Notes under the pieces: model-generated
What the model was told of the DNA's origin: nothing
Database searches by the model: none
Seen by the model: the letters and a program-made list of their open reading frames with translations, nothing else
Source: Spirochaetota bacterium
GTDB taxonomy: Bacteria; Spirochaetota; Leptospiria; Turneriellales; Turneriellaceae
Length of the DNA stretch: 41,151 nt
Reading direction: 5' to 3'
Assembly: GCA_018240245.1 (NCBI GenBank)
Contig: JAFEGD010000135.1
Coordinates: 1-41,151 of the forward strand
Shown: in pieces, positions 26,108 to 33,921 of the stretch
Layout of the letters: each line of letters starts with the position of its first letter
How positions within the stretch are numbered: position 1 is the first letter of the stretch
Position numbers and translations under genes: made by a program

Positions 26108-27678
26108 GCCTTATTCAGTCGTGCATGAATTTTTTTGTGCGCTTGGTAGATGTTTTTGAACTCGGCATAGAGTTCGTCGTAAATTTTTCGGTGCGCTGGG
26201 TTGGGTTTATAGGTCTTTGCAATCGCCACGCGATTCGAAATATCGCGAAAACGAAAACGCCCGAGCGAAACCCCAGCGAGTAAACCCACGCCGCGCGCAT
26301 TCGCCTGCACCGGGTCGGCGACCTGCCGAATTTCACGATTTAAGATATCGGCGTGCATCTGGCACCACAGATCGGAGCGCGCGCCGCCGCCGATCATGTT
26401 GATCGCCGCGAGCTTACGATCGATAAATCCTTCGACCGCTTCGAGCAGCCAACGCGAATTATACGCTACGCCCTCGAACACCGCGCGAACCATGTGCGCG
26501 CGCGTCGTGCTCAGCGACATATTAAAAAAACCGCCGCGAATCGTGTGGTCTTCGACCGGCGTGCGCTCGCCGATGAGCCACGGTGTGAAAATGAGTTTGT
26601 CGCTGCCCGCAGCAACCGACGCGGCCAAGTCGTTGAATTTCTGGTATGCGTCGGGGGGAGCGCCTTCTGGGGTGATCGCATCTTTCGGGTAGAAGACTTT
26701 ATCGCGCAAATATGTCAGGCAATAACCCGCCGTCTCGTGTTCGTTGCCGATGAGGTACTTGCCCGGTATCGCCGAGGGAATCGTCGCCATATTGTGATCG
26801 GCGTCGGTCTTCTTGAACGGTACGTGGCAGGTGAGCCACGACGACGTGCCGATGTAGAGGTGCGCGGCAAAATCTTCAACCGCGCCCGAACCCAACGCCG
26901 CCGATTGTACATCTGGCGTGCCGAGTACAACTTTCAAATTCGCAGGGAGCCCTAAATCACTTGCGGCTTGTGGCAGCAGTGTCCCTAAAACGTCGGTAGA
27001 AAGATAGAGGTCGGGCAATTTTTTCTGATCGATGCCGGTCGCCTTGATGAGCGACGGGTGGTAATATACTTTATTGAGATCGCGATTATCGGTTAACCAA
27101 TGCAGCGCAATCGCATCTTGCGCTGTCGCGAAACGACCGGTGAGTCGCAAATTCAAGTAATCTTTGGGCTCCATGAACTTATACGTTTTCGCGTAGAGAT
27201 CGGGCATCTCGTTCTTAATAAAGAGAATGTGCGCGAGCGGGTCTTTGCCCGAGAGCCCCGGCATGCCGGCGGTGAGGAGAATCCACTGCGCGAGCTTTAC
27301 GACGTCGTAGCCCTGAAATTTCACGAGGCCATCCATGGCTTGCGCGACATGTTTGGCGCCGCGCGAATCCATCCAAATGATTGCGTTGTGCAGGTGGTTG
27401 CCTTTGTCGTCGACAGCGACCGTGCCCGACCACTGCGACGTTACCGCGACCGCTTGAATTTGTTCGATCGGCACCAGATTTTTTGAGAGCAGCTTCTTCG
27501 ATGCGGCGCAAATCGTTTGCCACCAATTGTTCGGGTCTTGTTCGGCGCCGCCGTTCGGTAATAGATGCAGTTCGGTCGCTTCGACTTCGCACGCAAGTAC
27601 GTTGCCGGTTTCGTCAACGAGTGCAACTTTGGGGCCAGAGGTGCCGAGATCGATTGCGAGTACGTATTGGTCAGTCAT
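26101..27678 (-). CDS. FGGY-family carbohydrate kinase
   Basis: 525 residues. The N-terminal phosphate loop DLGTSGPKVALVD (10-22) and the long two-domain FGGY plan are visible, with the adenosine-side motif MIGGGARSDLWCQM near residue 430 and NARGVGLLAG near residue 470. Xylulokinase-like kinases are the nearest relatives by these motifs, but the sugar or polyol cannot be told. It heads the FGGY-lyase-porin group. A kinase upstream of a lyase that acts on a phosphorylated substrate fits a two-step phosphorylate-then-cleave route; this is inference. Confidence 0.88.
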   Translation of the reverse strand: MTDQYVLAIDLGTSGPKVALVDETGNVLACEVEATELHLLPNGGAEQDPNNWWQTICAASKKLLSKNLVPIEQIQAVAVTSQWSGTVAVDDKGNHLHNAIIWMDSRGAKHVAQAMDGLVKFQGYDVVKLAQWILLTAGMPGLSGKDPLAHILFIKNEMPDLYAKTYKFMEPKDYLNLRLTGRFATAQDAIALHWLTDNRDLNKVYYHPSLIKATGIDQKKLPDLYLSTDVLGTLLPQAASDLGLPANLKVVLGTPDVQSAALGSGAVEDFAAHLYIGTSSWLTCHVPFKKTDADHNMATIPSAIPGKYLIGNEHETAGYCLTYLRDKVFYPKDAITPEGAPPDAYQKFNDLAASVAAGSDKLIFTPWLIGERTPVEDHTIRGGFFNMSLSTTRAHMVRAVFEGVAYNSRWLLEAVEGFIDRKLAAINMIGGGARSDLWCQMHADILNREIRQVADPVQANARGVGLLAGVSLGRFRFRDISNRVAIAKTYKPNPAHRKIYDELYAEFKNIYQAHKKIHARLNKAH

Positions 27679-27724
27679 AATTCACGTAGCGCAAATCCTT
27701 TGCGTGAGCGTAAAGCAGAATGCG

Positions 27725-28522
27725 CTACCGAACTCGCGCTTGTTGCATCGAATAATCTGCTTGCGCAGAATATTTTTCAATTTCGGTCAGCGTTTGTCGC
27801 GTTGTTTCCATTTTGGTGGAGATCGCGTCGACTTGTTTTGCGATCGTTTGCGGATCGAAAACCTGCACCGATTGATCGCGCAAATATTTGAATGTTTCTT
27901 CGATCATTTCAACCTGTGCAATCAGTTTTTTCTTATTCGCTTCGCCATCGCGCACAATCGCCGCGCGTTTTTCGACGAGTTCAATACGTTTTGCGAGCGC
28001 GTCGCGCGTCTCTGCGGGTGCGTCTGCGGCAAGCGCGCTTTGTTCGGCCTTCAATTTATCGAGTTCGCCGTCAAAGCCTGTGCCAGCGGTCTTTTGCATA
28101 TCGTCGAGTCGGCAATAGCTGTTCAAGAGGAGAATAAAGTTTTTCTCTAATTCTCCGAGCCCAGAAAGCATGGCTTCGCTCGATTGCACCGACGCTTTGC
28201 TGTTCTGGCGTGTGTTTTGCTTGATCTGCCGAATAATATCTTCTGCCGGCGACATTTTCGATTTCATCGCAGAGTTGGAGCCGTAAATCGCGTTACGCAT
28301 GCGGCGCACTTCGTCTTTCTCTTTTTCGCCGCCCTCGAGCGCATCGACTGCGCGTTGAAAACGTTTATTTGTCGCCGCGCCGATGAGTAGCACGCTTTCG
28401 ACGGCAAACAATACCGGGTAGAAGAGCGGGTTTGACCATGTAAAAAAGAGCCCTGCAATAATCGATGCTCCCATAAAGAGGAGATTAAATTTATGCGTGA
28501 AAGCGTGCCAGACGTAGATCAT
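27725..28522 (-). CDS. Membrane protein with long coiled coil, unknown
   Basis: 265 residues. Two hydrophobic segments near residues 12-48 (FNLLFMGASIIAGLFFTW and LFYPVLFAVESVLLIGA) form a membrane hairpin, and the remaining 200 residues are charged, helical and coiled-coil-like. Start overlaps the yqeY stop (ATGA). Conserved motifs beyond heptad-like spacing were not seen and no family is recognised. The orientation, with the long helical part inside the cell, would suit a scaffold. The FGGY kinase lies 46 nt upstream on the same strand. Confidence 0.7.
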   Translation of the reverse strand: MIYVWHAFTHKFNLLFMGASIIAGLFFTWSNPLFYPVLFAVESVLLIGAATNKRFQRAVDALEGGEKEKDEVRRMRNAIYGSNSAMKSKMSPAEDIIRQIKQNTRQNSKASVQSSEAMLSGLGELEKNFILLLNSYCRLDDMQKTAGTGFDGELDKLKAEQSALAADAPAETRDALAKRIELVEKRAAIVRDGEANKKKLIAQVEMIEETFKYLRDQSVQVFDPQTIAKQVDAISTKMETTRQTLTEIEKYSAQADYSMQQARVR

Positions 28523-28944
28523 CCGATAACCTCTTTTGCGACGGTCGATGCCAGTTTGCCGTCGTATTGCCCGTCGTGATTTGCTTTCAAATATTTCATA
28601 ATCTCGCCGATGTTTGCGGCACCCGATTTTTTAATAGCCGCTTTCAGATCGGCGGCAGACATCTGTTGCGGTAAGTACGAGAGCAAGATTTCTTTTTCGG
28701 TTTTATATTGTTCGGCGCGCGTTGCATCCATCTTGCCCTGTGCGGCGAGCGCAAGATTTTCTTCGGCTGCTTTGAGAAACTGGCGCACTATTTTCAAGAC
28801 ATCGGCGTCGGTAACCGCGCGGTGGCCGTCGTCGATTGCCAGCGCTTTGATTTGTGCAAGCGCGGTGGTGAGGACACCCGATTTAACCGCGTCGCGCGCC
28901 TTGCGTGCTTCAAGGCTTTCTTTTTGCATGCGTTCGAAAAGCAT
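28519..28944 (-). CDS. yqeY: YqeY family (GatB tail-like) protein
   Basis: 141 residues from the ATG at 28944, which has GAGG nine bases upstream; an earlier in-frame start is possible. The sequence from MLFERMQKESLEARKARD to ATVAKEV-like end matches the YqeY/GatB C-terminal helical domain, including YLPQQMSAADLKAAIKK (90-106) and GQYDGKLAS. The family resembles the tRNA-binding tail of GatB, but free-standing YqeY has no settled function. TTGACG begins 33 nt before the ATG. Here the gene is translationally coupled to the coiled-coil membrane protein downstream. Confidence 0.88.
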   Translation of the reverse strand: MLFERMQKESLEARKARDAVKSGVLTTALAQIKALAIDDGHRAVTDADVLKIVRQFLKAAEENLALAAQGKMDATRAEQYKTEKEILLSYLPQQMSAADLKAAIKKSGAANIGEIMKYLKANHDGQYDGKLASTVAKEVIG

Positions 28945-28996
28945 GTGTGATACCTCGGCTGCAAGTTTAGCCGTCAAGTGGAATGAGATTAGAGGC

Positions 28997-30145
28997 TTAG
29001 TGACTTAGCCGTATCTTGCCGCCCGCGAGAATGAACCCGCCCTCGCGGTCGTACAACACCCCTGCCTGCCCCGGAGTCACCGCCCACGCGGGGGTTTCTA
29101 ATTCGATGCGTAGAGACGGGATTAATCCCGTCTCTACAAGGTACGCCGTCGCCGCGAGCGGCTGCCCGTTGTAACGAATCTGCACATGGCACGGCACGCC
29201 TTCGCTCCACGCGCGGTCTTCGGCGGCAAGGCCTTGAAAGATCACGTCACGGATATAGAACGTGCGGCGCTCGAGTTCGTCGCGCGAACCCAAGACGACG
29301 TCGCCGCTCGATAAAATTTCAAGAACAAATTGCGCTTCGGTAAAGCCCGCAACACCCAACCCCTTGCGCTGGCCGATGGTTAATCCCACTGCGCCGTCGT
29401 GCTTACCTAAAATTGCGCCTTGGCGGTTGCGAAAATAGCCGGGCCGCATCGACGCCCCTTCGCGTTTCAAAAAAGCGCGGTGGTCGTTGTCGGGAATAAA
29501 GCAAATTTCTTGCGAGTCGGGTTTGCGCGCGACGGGAATCTGGTTGCGCTCGGCGATGCGGCGCGCTTCTTCTTTGTGTATTTTCGCCAACGGAAAAGTT
29601 GTGCGCGCCAGCGATTCTTGCGACATCCCATAAAGATAATAGCTTTGGTCTTTGTGTTTGTCGGCAGCAGGCGCGACAGCCCAACGCCCGCTCGGCAGGC
29701 GCACAATGTCGGCGTAGTGCCCGGTAGCGATTTGGTCGAAACCTAACGCGGTTGCTTTTTCGTAAAACTCGCCGAACTTGATAAACGTATTGCAGTGTAC
29801 GCACGGGTTGGGAGTCAGCCCATTCTGGTAATCGGCAATGAATGGGTCGATGACGTTCTCGCGAAAATCGCCTTCCATCTTGAGCGCATAGAACGGCACA
29901 CCCATGCCACGCGCCGAGCGTTCGGCGTCTGCCATATCTTCGGGCGAGCAACAAGACGTAATCTTATGTTTCGTCGCGCCCTCACCCCCTCTCCCTCTGG
30001 GAGAGGGGGTCTCACAAGCCTCCGGTTCTTTATATTCCCAAAAGCGCATGTTGGCGCCCACGACTTCGTGGCCTTGCTCTTTGAGAAGAAAAGCCGACAC
30101 CGCAGAGTCGACTCCGCCCGACATGGCGCACAAGATGCGCGCCAT
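28997..30145 (-). CDS. mnmA: tRNA 2-thiouridylase MnmA, with two palindromic in-frame insertions
   Basis: 382 residues (E. coli has 368). MnmA thiolates U34 of Lys, Glu and Gln tRNAs. The PP-loop SGGVDS is at 9-14; the catalytic cysteines lie in NPCVHCNTF and SQEICFIPD, and the ATP-side CCSPEDMADA is present. Just before the CCS motif a Pro/Arg/Gly-rich run (TPSPRGRGGEGATKHK) is foreign to the family and is encoded by a palindrome at 29984-30010. Near the C-terminal beta-barrel another run (LVETGLIPSLRIE) is encoded by a palindrome at 29110-29137. Start codon overlaps the upstream rhodanese stop (TAATG), so sulfur delivery by that protein is plausible. Frame and catalytic residues are intact. 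Confidence 0.93.
   Translation of the reverse strand: MARILCAMSGGVDSAVSAFLLKEQGHEVVGANMRFWEYKEPEACETPSPRGRGGEGATKHKITSCCSPEDMADAERSARGMGVPFYALKMEGDFRENVIDPFIADYQNGLTPNPCVHCNTFIKFGEFYEKATALGFDQIATGHYADIVRLPSGRWAVAPAADKHKDQSYYLYGMSQESLARTTFPLAKIHKEEARRIAERNQIPVARKPDSQEICFIPDNDHRAFLKREGASMRPGYFRNRQGAILGKHDGAVGLTIGQRKGLGVAGFTEAQFVLEILSSGDVVLGSRDELERRTFYIRDVIFQGLAAEDRAWSEGVPCHVQIRYNGQPLAATAYLVETGLIPSLRIELETPAWAVTPGQAGVLYDREGGFILAGGKIRLSH
29110..29137. repeat. 28-nt perfect palindrome inside mnmA
   Basis: A fully symmetrical 28-nt sequence with 14-base arms (GTAGAGACGGGATT at the left) and no loop. It lies in the coding frame and supplies residues of a loop near the C-terminal barrel. Sequences of the form GTAGAGACG...CGTCTCTAC are known as high-copy palindromic repeats in some bacteria, notably cyanobacteria (from memory). 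Whether it is a mobile repeat in this genome needs a copy count. Confidence 0.7.
29984..30010. repeat. 27-nt C/G-rich hairpin repeat inside mnmA
   Basis: Arms ACCCCCTCTCCC (29984-29995) and GGGAGAGGGGGT (29999-30010) pair perfectly around TCT, with CCTC flanks resembling the widespread CCCTCTCCC...GGGAGAGGG repeat seen in many genomes. It is read through in frame and encodes the unusual Pro/Arg/Gly-rich run of MnmA. Confidence 0.75.
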
Positions 30146-30465
30146 TAGTACCGCGCCATCTCGGGGTCGATCTGCTCGGCCCAAGCGTCGATGCCGCCCC
30201 TAAGATTCGCGACGTTGCGATAGCCTTGTTCGACGAGAAAAAATGCGGCTTGCTGCGAGCGGCTGCCGTGGTGGCAAGCGACGACAATCTCGTCGGTGGG
30301 ATTGAGCTCTGTATGGCGAACTGTCAACAGATGCAGCGGTATATGCCGTGCGTTTTCAAAACGACAAATATCGAGTTCGTTTTGGCCGCGCACATCGACG
30401 AGCACAAACTGTGCGCCGCTATCGATTTTAGCCTTGAGGTCGTAAACGGTGATTTGATCGACCAT
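30145..30465 (-). CDS. Single-domain rhodanese (GlpE/PspE-like)
   Basis: 106 residues, one rhodanese domain without a signal or membrane segment, so it acts in the cytoplasm. The active-site loop is VACHHGSRSQ with the persulfide-carrying Cys64, and VLVDVRGQNELDICRFENARH is the usual domain entry. It overlaps mnmA by one base (TAATG) and so is translationally coupled to it. Supply of sulfur to MnmA-mediated tRNA thiolation is a natural inference, since rhodaneses can carry persulfide sulfur in relays; free thiosulfate detoxification is the alternative. A TATATT box lies eight bases before the start. Confidence 0.88.
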   Translation of the reverse strand: MVDQITVYDLKAKIDSGAQFVLVDVRGQNELDICRFENARHIPLHLLTVRHTELNPTDEIVVACHHGSRSQQAAFFLVEQGYRNVANLRGGIDAWAEQIDPEMARY

Positions 30466-30499
30466 GCCACTACAATATACAATCGAGACAGGCGGTAAG

Positions 30500-30577
30500 C
30501 TAAAATCTGTGGTGTGAGTATGTGACTATGCGGGAAATCGCTGACTCGATTTTCCGCATAGTCGTTATACTAAAATC
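30500..30577. repeat. Hairpin flanked by 8-bp direct repeats in a divergent intergenic region
   Basis: Arms 30524-30540 and 30547-30563 pair over 17 positions with one G/T wobble around CTGACT. The direct repeat CTAAAATC occurs at 30500-30507 and 30570-30577, either side of the hairpin, like a target duplication around a small palindromic element. The region lies between divergent genes (rhodanese and ATPase), where a terminator would be unexpected. A chance repeat cannot be excluded. Confidence 0.4.
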
Positions 30578-30622
30578 AGCGTTTTTTCTTACGACTTATT
30601 AAGATATAACTCCCAAAAAGTC

Positions 30623-30651
30623 TTGACTTTATGGGAAAGTAATCCGATTTA
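30623..30651 (+). promoter_or_regulatory. Promoter candidate of the AAA ATPase gene, leaderless
   Basis: TTGACT at 30623-30628, 17-nt spacer and GATTTA at 30646-30651; the ATG follows five bases later, at 30657. Same geometry as the promoters at 263-291 and 597-624. The -10 is only moderately like consensus. Confidence 0.45.
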
Positions 30652-30656
30652 GGTCT

Positions 30657-31805
30657 ATGTTCTCGGGCGAGCGCTATCTCAGCGACATCATGCGCCGCGA
30701 CGCAGAAAGTAAAATGATTCTGTTGTCGGGACCTCGGCAAGCCGGTAAGACGACGCTCTGTCGGCAATTATCCGCAAGCCACGAATATTTGAACTACGAT
30801 ATCGATCGCCAACGTAAAATTATTCGCGAACATAGCTGGAACCGTCGCCAAGATTTTCTTATTTTCGACGAATTACACAAAATGCCCAAATGGAAGAGCT
30901 GGCTCAAGGGTATTGTCGACGACGAAGAAGAGAAGCAGCGCGTTATCGCTACCGGCAGCGCTCGCTTAGAAACTTTCAGAAAAACGGGAGACTCGCTCGC
31001 TGGGCGTTATTTTCAGTACCGACTGCATCCTTTTGATTTGAAAGAGATTGTGCGCTTCGATCAGAAAACGCCGCACGACGCGATTCTCGGTCGTATGCTC
31101 GCGTGCGGCAATTTTCCCGAACCGTACCTTAAAGGCACGACGGCGTTTTACAACAAATGGCGCACGACGCATCTCGATATTATTCTGCGCCAAGATTTGC
31201 TCGATCTCGAAAACGTGCGCGATATCAAAGGCATCGAGCTTTTGATCGATCTGTTACGCGAGCGCGTCGCGTCGCCACTTTCGGCAAATTCGCTCGCACG
31301 CGATCTGCAAAAAGATCATAAGACGATTCAGCATTGGCTGCAAATTCTCGAAAATCTCTACGTGATTTTTGTGATCCGCCCTTACCATCGCAACGTCGCA
31401 CGCGCCATTTTGAAAGAACCGAAAATTTATTTTTTCGATACGGCAGAAATCGACGCTAACGACGGCGTGCGCTTCGAAAATTTAGTCGCCTGCGCGCTCT
31501 TCAAAGAGGTGCAGTATTGCACCGACGCCTTGGGGGTGCGTCTTGAGCTGCATTATGTGCGCACCAAAGACGGCAAAGGGGTGGATTTCTTAATCACGCG
31601 CAACCGGCAACCGTGGCTCTTGATCGAAGCGAAACTCAGCGACGACGATTTTTCACCGCACTTGTCGTTTTTCGCCAAGATGCTCGGCACGCAGAAGCAG
31701 ATTCAGATTAACCGCTACGCGAAACACGAGAAGACTTTGCGCGGCGGTTTCGAGTTGCGCCTCGCGCACGACTATCTGGCGACGTTAGATTTTTCGAAAA
31801 AGTAA
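30657..31805 (+). CDS. AAA_14/DUF4143 ATPase
   Basis: 382 residues. The N-terminal AAA_14 domain has the Walker A loop GPRQAGKTT (25-33) and Walker B IFDELHK (69-75), and the ATGSARL phrase follows. Residues about 200-380 are the DUF4143 region with a winged-helix part and a PD-(D/E)XK-like motif: GVDFLI then LIEAKLSDDD. Proteins of this kind are widespread, often horizontally moved and of unknown function; binding or processing DNA is one suggestion. No toxin or partner gene is adjacent. The ATG has no ribosome site, consistent with a leaderless transcript. Confidence 0.85.
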   Translation: MFSGERYLSDIMRRDAESKMILLSGPRQAGKTTLCRQLSASHEYLNYDIDRQRKIIREHSWNRRQDFLIFDELHKMPKWKSWLKGIVDDEEEKQRVIATGSARLETFRKTGDSLAGRYFQYRLHPFDLKEIVRFDQKTPHDAILGRMLACGNFPEPYLKGTTAFYNKWRTTHLDIILRQDLLDLENVRDIKGIELLIDLLRERVASPLSANSLARDLQKDHKTIQHWLQILENLYVIFVIRPYHRNVARAILKEPKIYFFDTAEIDANDGVRFENLVACALFKEVQYCTDALGVRLELHYVRTKDGKGVDFLITRNRQPWLLIEAKLSDDDFSPHLSFFAKMLGTQKQIQINRYAKHEKTLRGGFELRLAHDYLATLDFSKK

Positions 31806-31860
31806 TCTGCTGAAAATTGACATCTGTGTCAGTTTTTGTTTGAGATTTTACACAATATTC

Positions 31861-31889
31861 TTGCCTTCTCCGGTGGTTGGTAGTACAAT
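31861..31889 (+). promoter_or_regulatory. Promoter candidate of the Ig-like lipoprotein gene
   Basis: TTGCCT at 31861-31866, a 17-nt spacer and TACAAT at 31884-31889. The ATG at 31901 is 11 bases beyond the -10, so the leader would be only about five bases. The -35 is weak; the -10 is good. Confidence 0.4.
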
Positions 31890-31900
31890 GTTATTCGCCC

Positions 31901-32308
31901 ATGAGAAATAGAATCAGAATCATTTTGCTCGGTGTCATAGTTATTACTAGTGCATGTAATAACTATGATCTCGAATCAAAGCTCGAAAACCCTGCCTCCC
32001 TCGGCCAAGGTACGGGGGCATTGAGTATCGTGAGCACGAACATAACGCCGGTCGTTAACAACGGCGGTTCGTTCACGGCAGTTGTCACGTTCAATCGCGC
32101 GGTTAATGTGCCACCGGGTTCGATTACCATCGACAATAGCGCGGTAATTTCTGGCATTTCATCGCCAGACAATATCACTTGGAGCTTCACTATTGGCAAT
32201 TTGTTTAACTCGACTGTCTACACAGTCACGTTTACGCCGCAAATAACCGCTTCCGACGGTACCACATTGACGCCTACTGTCGTGCAGTTTACGAGTAACG
32301 TTTCGTAG
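31901..32308 (+). CDS. Small lipoprotein with one bacterial Ig-like domain
   Basis: 135 residues from the ATG at 31901; an earlier TTG at 31877 would spoil the signal peptide. MRNRIRIILLGVIVITSAC is a lipoprotein signal with Cys19 in the lipobox. Residues about 35-135 form one Big_5/SbsA-like Ig domain (VSTNITPVVNNGGSFTAVV, then YTVTFTPQITASDGTTLTP). Such domains are typical of surface or outer-membrane-exposed lipoproteins. It converges on the seven-repeat lipoprotein gene with 26 nt between the stops and no hairpin. Function unknown. Confidence 0.75.
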   Translation: MRNRIRIILLGVIVITSACNNYDLESKLENPASLGQGTGALSIVSTNITPVVNNGGSFTAVVTFNRAVNVPPGSITIDNSAVISGISSPDNITWSFTIGNLFNSTVYTVTFTPQITASDGTTLTPTVVQFTSNVS

Positions 32309-32334
32309 CGGCCATCGATTAAGAGATGCTAAAA

Positions 32335-33831
32335 CTAGTGGGTAAAGACCCACGCTGCACCTTGATTTGAGTTATCAAAATCACCACCTATAAATGCAGT
32401 ACTGCCGTCAGCGCTTAATGCAACGCTATACCCTTGGTATGCCGCACCGATATTTCCTGTACCAACAAGTTTCGAACCTTGCTGTGACCAAATACCACCA
32501 CCGCGTATAAATATCCAGATCGCACCTACGTCGCCGTTATCTCGGTAACCACCAATAAGTGCAGTATTTCCATCAGCGCTCAGTGCAACGCTCGTTTGCC
32601 ATGCGGCACCAGTATTGCCTGAGCCAACCAGCTTAGAACCTTGTTGAGACCATATTCCACTGCTGCGCGTGAACACCCAAACTGCACCTTGATTTGTATT
32701 ATCACTATAACCGCCAATAAGCACCGTATTGCCGTCGCTGCTTATAGCTGTCCGAGTCCCTTGCCAAGCGGCACCAACAGCACCCGTGCCGACGAGTTTT
32801 GTCCCTTGTTGTGTCCATGTTCCATTACTCTGTGTAAAGATCCACGCGGCACCTTGGTTCGAGTTGTCGCCTACGCCACCCACTACCGCAGTGTTTCCAT
32901 CGGCACTTAACGAAACTTTGTAGCCTTGGTTTGGAGTACCAACAGCACCTGAGCCAACGAGTTTTGAGCCTTGCTGTGTCCAAGTTCCGTTATTGCGAAT
33001 AAATACCCATACTGCACCTTGGTATGAGTTATCGGCATTTCCACTCACTATTGCCGTATTCCCATTGGCACTTAACGCAACGCTGTTTCCTTGCATTGCT
33101 GTGCCAATATTGCCCGTACCGACGAGTTTTGAACCTTGTTGCGTCCAGACACTACCGCTGCGGGTAAACACCCATGAAGCACCTTGATTAGAGTTATCCC
33201 TAACTCCGCCAACCAACGCCGTAGTGCCATCGGCACTCAATGCGACGCTTGCACCGAACGATGGGACACCAATATTATCTGTAACAATGAGTTTTGAACC
33301 TTGTTGCACCCATACACTGCCACTGCGCGTAAAAATCCAGGCTGCACCTTGGCTGGCATTATCGTTATTACCGCCAATAAGTGCGGTGTTCCCGTCGGCA
33401 CTTATCGCAACACTAAGACCTTGCCATGCTGCACCGATATTTCCGGTACCGACAAGCTTTGTTCCCTGCTGCGACCATCCGCCAGCGCTCGGCATCGTCA
33501 CCGTAAAATTATCGCCAGTTTGACTGCCCGCATTGGTTATAACAATCACGGGATCTGTGGTCGTACCAGGCATGATAAGAGCTGTAGCCGACGTTGTCGA
33601 TTGCGAAACAATATTAGCTGCGACACCATTCACAGTAACGCTTGATAGTGTCGAAAGATCAAAATTTGTTTCGGTAATTGTGAGTAGTGTGCCAATACCG
33701 CCACTCGTCGGGTTAATACTGATCACTGCTGCGCCGCTACTACCAGAAGGATTAGACCCTGTTTTTGAACACGTAACAAAGAGTAAGTGCGTGAAAACAA
33801 AAAAGCACGATAGGCAAAATATCTTTTTCAT
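32335..33831 (-). CDS. Lipoprotein with IPT domain and seven-repeat beta-propeller
   Basis: 498 residues with AAGGAG before the ATG. LLFVTC gives a lipidated Cys21. Residues about 34-113 form an IPT/TIG domain. From Trp119 to the C-terminus there are seven repeats of 55 residues (the sixth has 54), each containing W-QQGSKLVG, VALSADGNTALIGG and DN-NQGAAWVFTR. Seven consecutive units of this length suggest a closed seven-bladed beta-propeller of the FG-GAP type, displayed on the cell surface. The units are similar enough at DNA level to be a recent internal expansion. Ligand unknown. Confidence 0.85.
   Translation of the reverse strand: MKKIFCLSCFFVFTHLLFVTCSKTGSNPSGSSGAAVISINPTSGGIGTLLTITETNFDLSTLSSVTVNGVAANIVSQSTTSATALIMPGTTTDPVIVITNAGSQTGDNFTVTMPSAGGWSQQGTKLVGTGNIGAAWQGLSVAISADGNTALIGGNNDNASQGAAWIFTRSGSVWVQQGSKLIVTDNIGVPSFGASVALSADGTTALVGGVRDNSNQGASWVFTRSGSVWTQQGSKLVGTGNIGTAMQGNSVALSANGNTAIVSGNADNSYQGAVWVFIRNNGTWTQQGSKLVGSGAVGTPNQGYKVSLSADGNTAVVGGVGDNSNQGAAWIFTQSNGTWTQQGTKLVGTGAVGAAWQGTRTAISSDGNTVLIGGYSDNTNQGAVWVFTRSSGIWSQQGSKLVGSGNTGAAWQTSVALSADGNTALIGGYRDNGDVGAIWIFIRGGGIWSQQGSKLVGTGNIGAAYQGYSVALSADGSTAFIGGDFDNSNQGAAWVFTH
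32338..33477 (-). repeat. Seven tandem 165-nt coding repeats
   Basis: The DNA encodes seven direct repeats of about 165 nt inside the lipoprotein gene. Each unit has recurring blocks for AAGxxTTGTxCC and GCAACxxTxx on the plus strand. Unit 6 is three bases shorter. Such repeats allow unit gain or loss by recombination. Confidence 0.75.
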
Positions 33832-33921
33832 AAAGCTCCTTCTGTCTGTCTATCCGACAAAAGATTTGGCAATCGTACTAATTTGCGATACTCCGTAAAT
33901 TAATTTCAGATTTTTACCACA

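Noticed and set aside
32338..33477. Regularly spaced repeats that might be read as a CRISPR array.
   Set aside because: The repeats are 165 nt, in frame, and encode a repeated protein; no spacers or cas genes are present.
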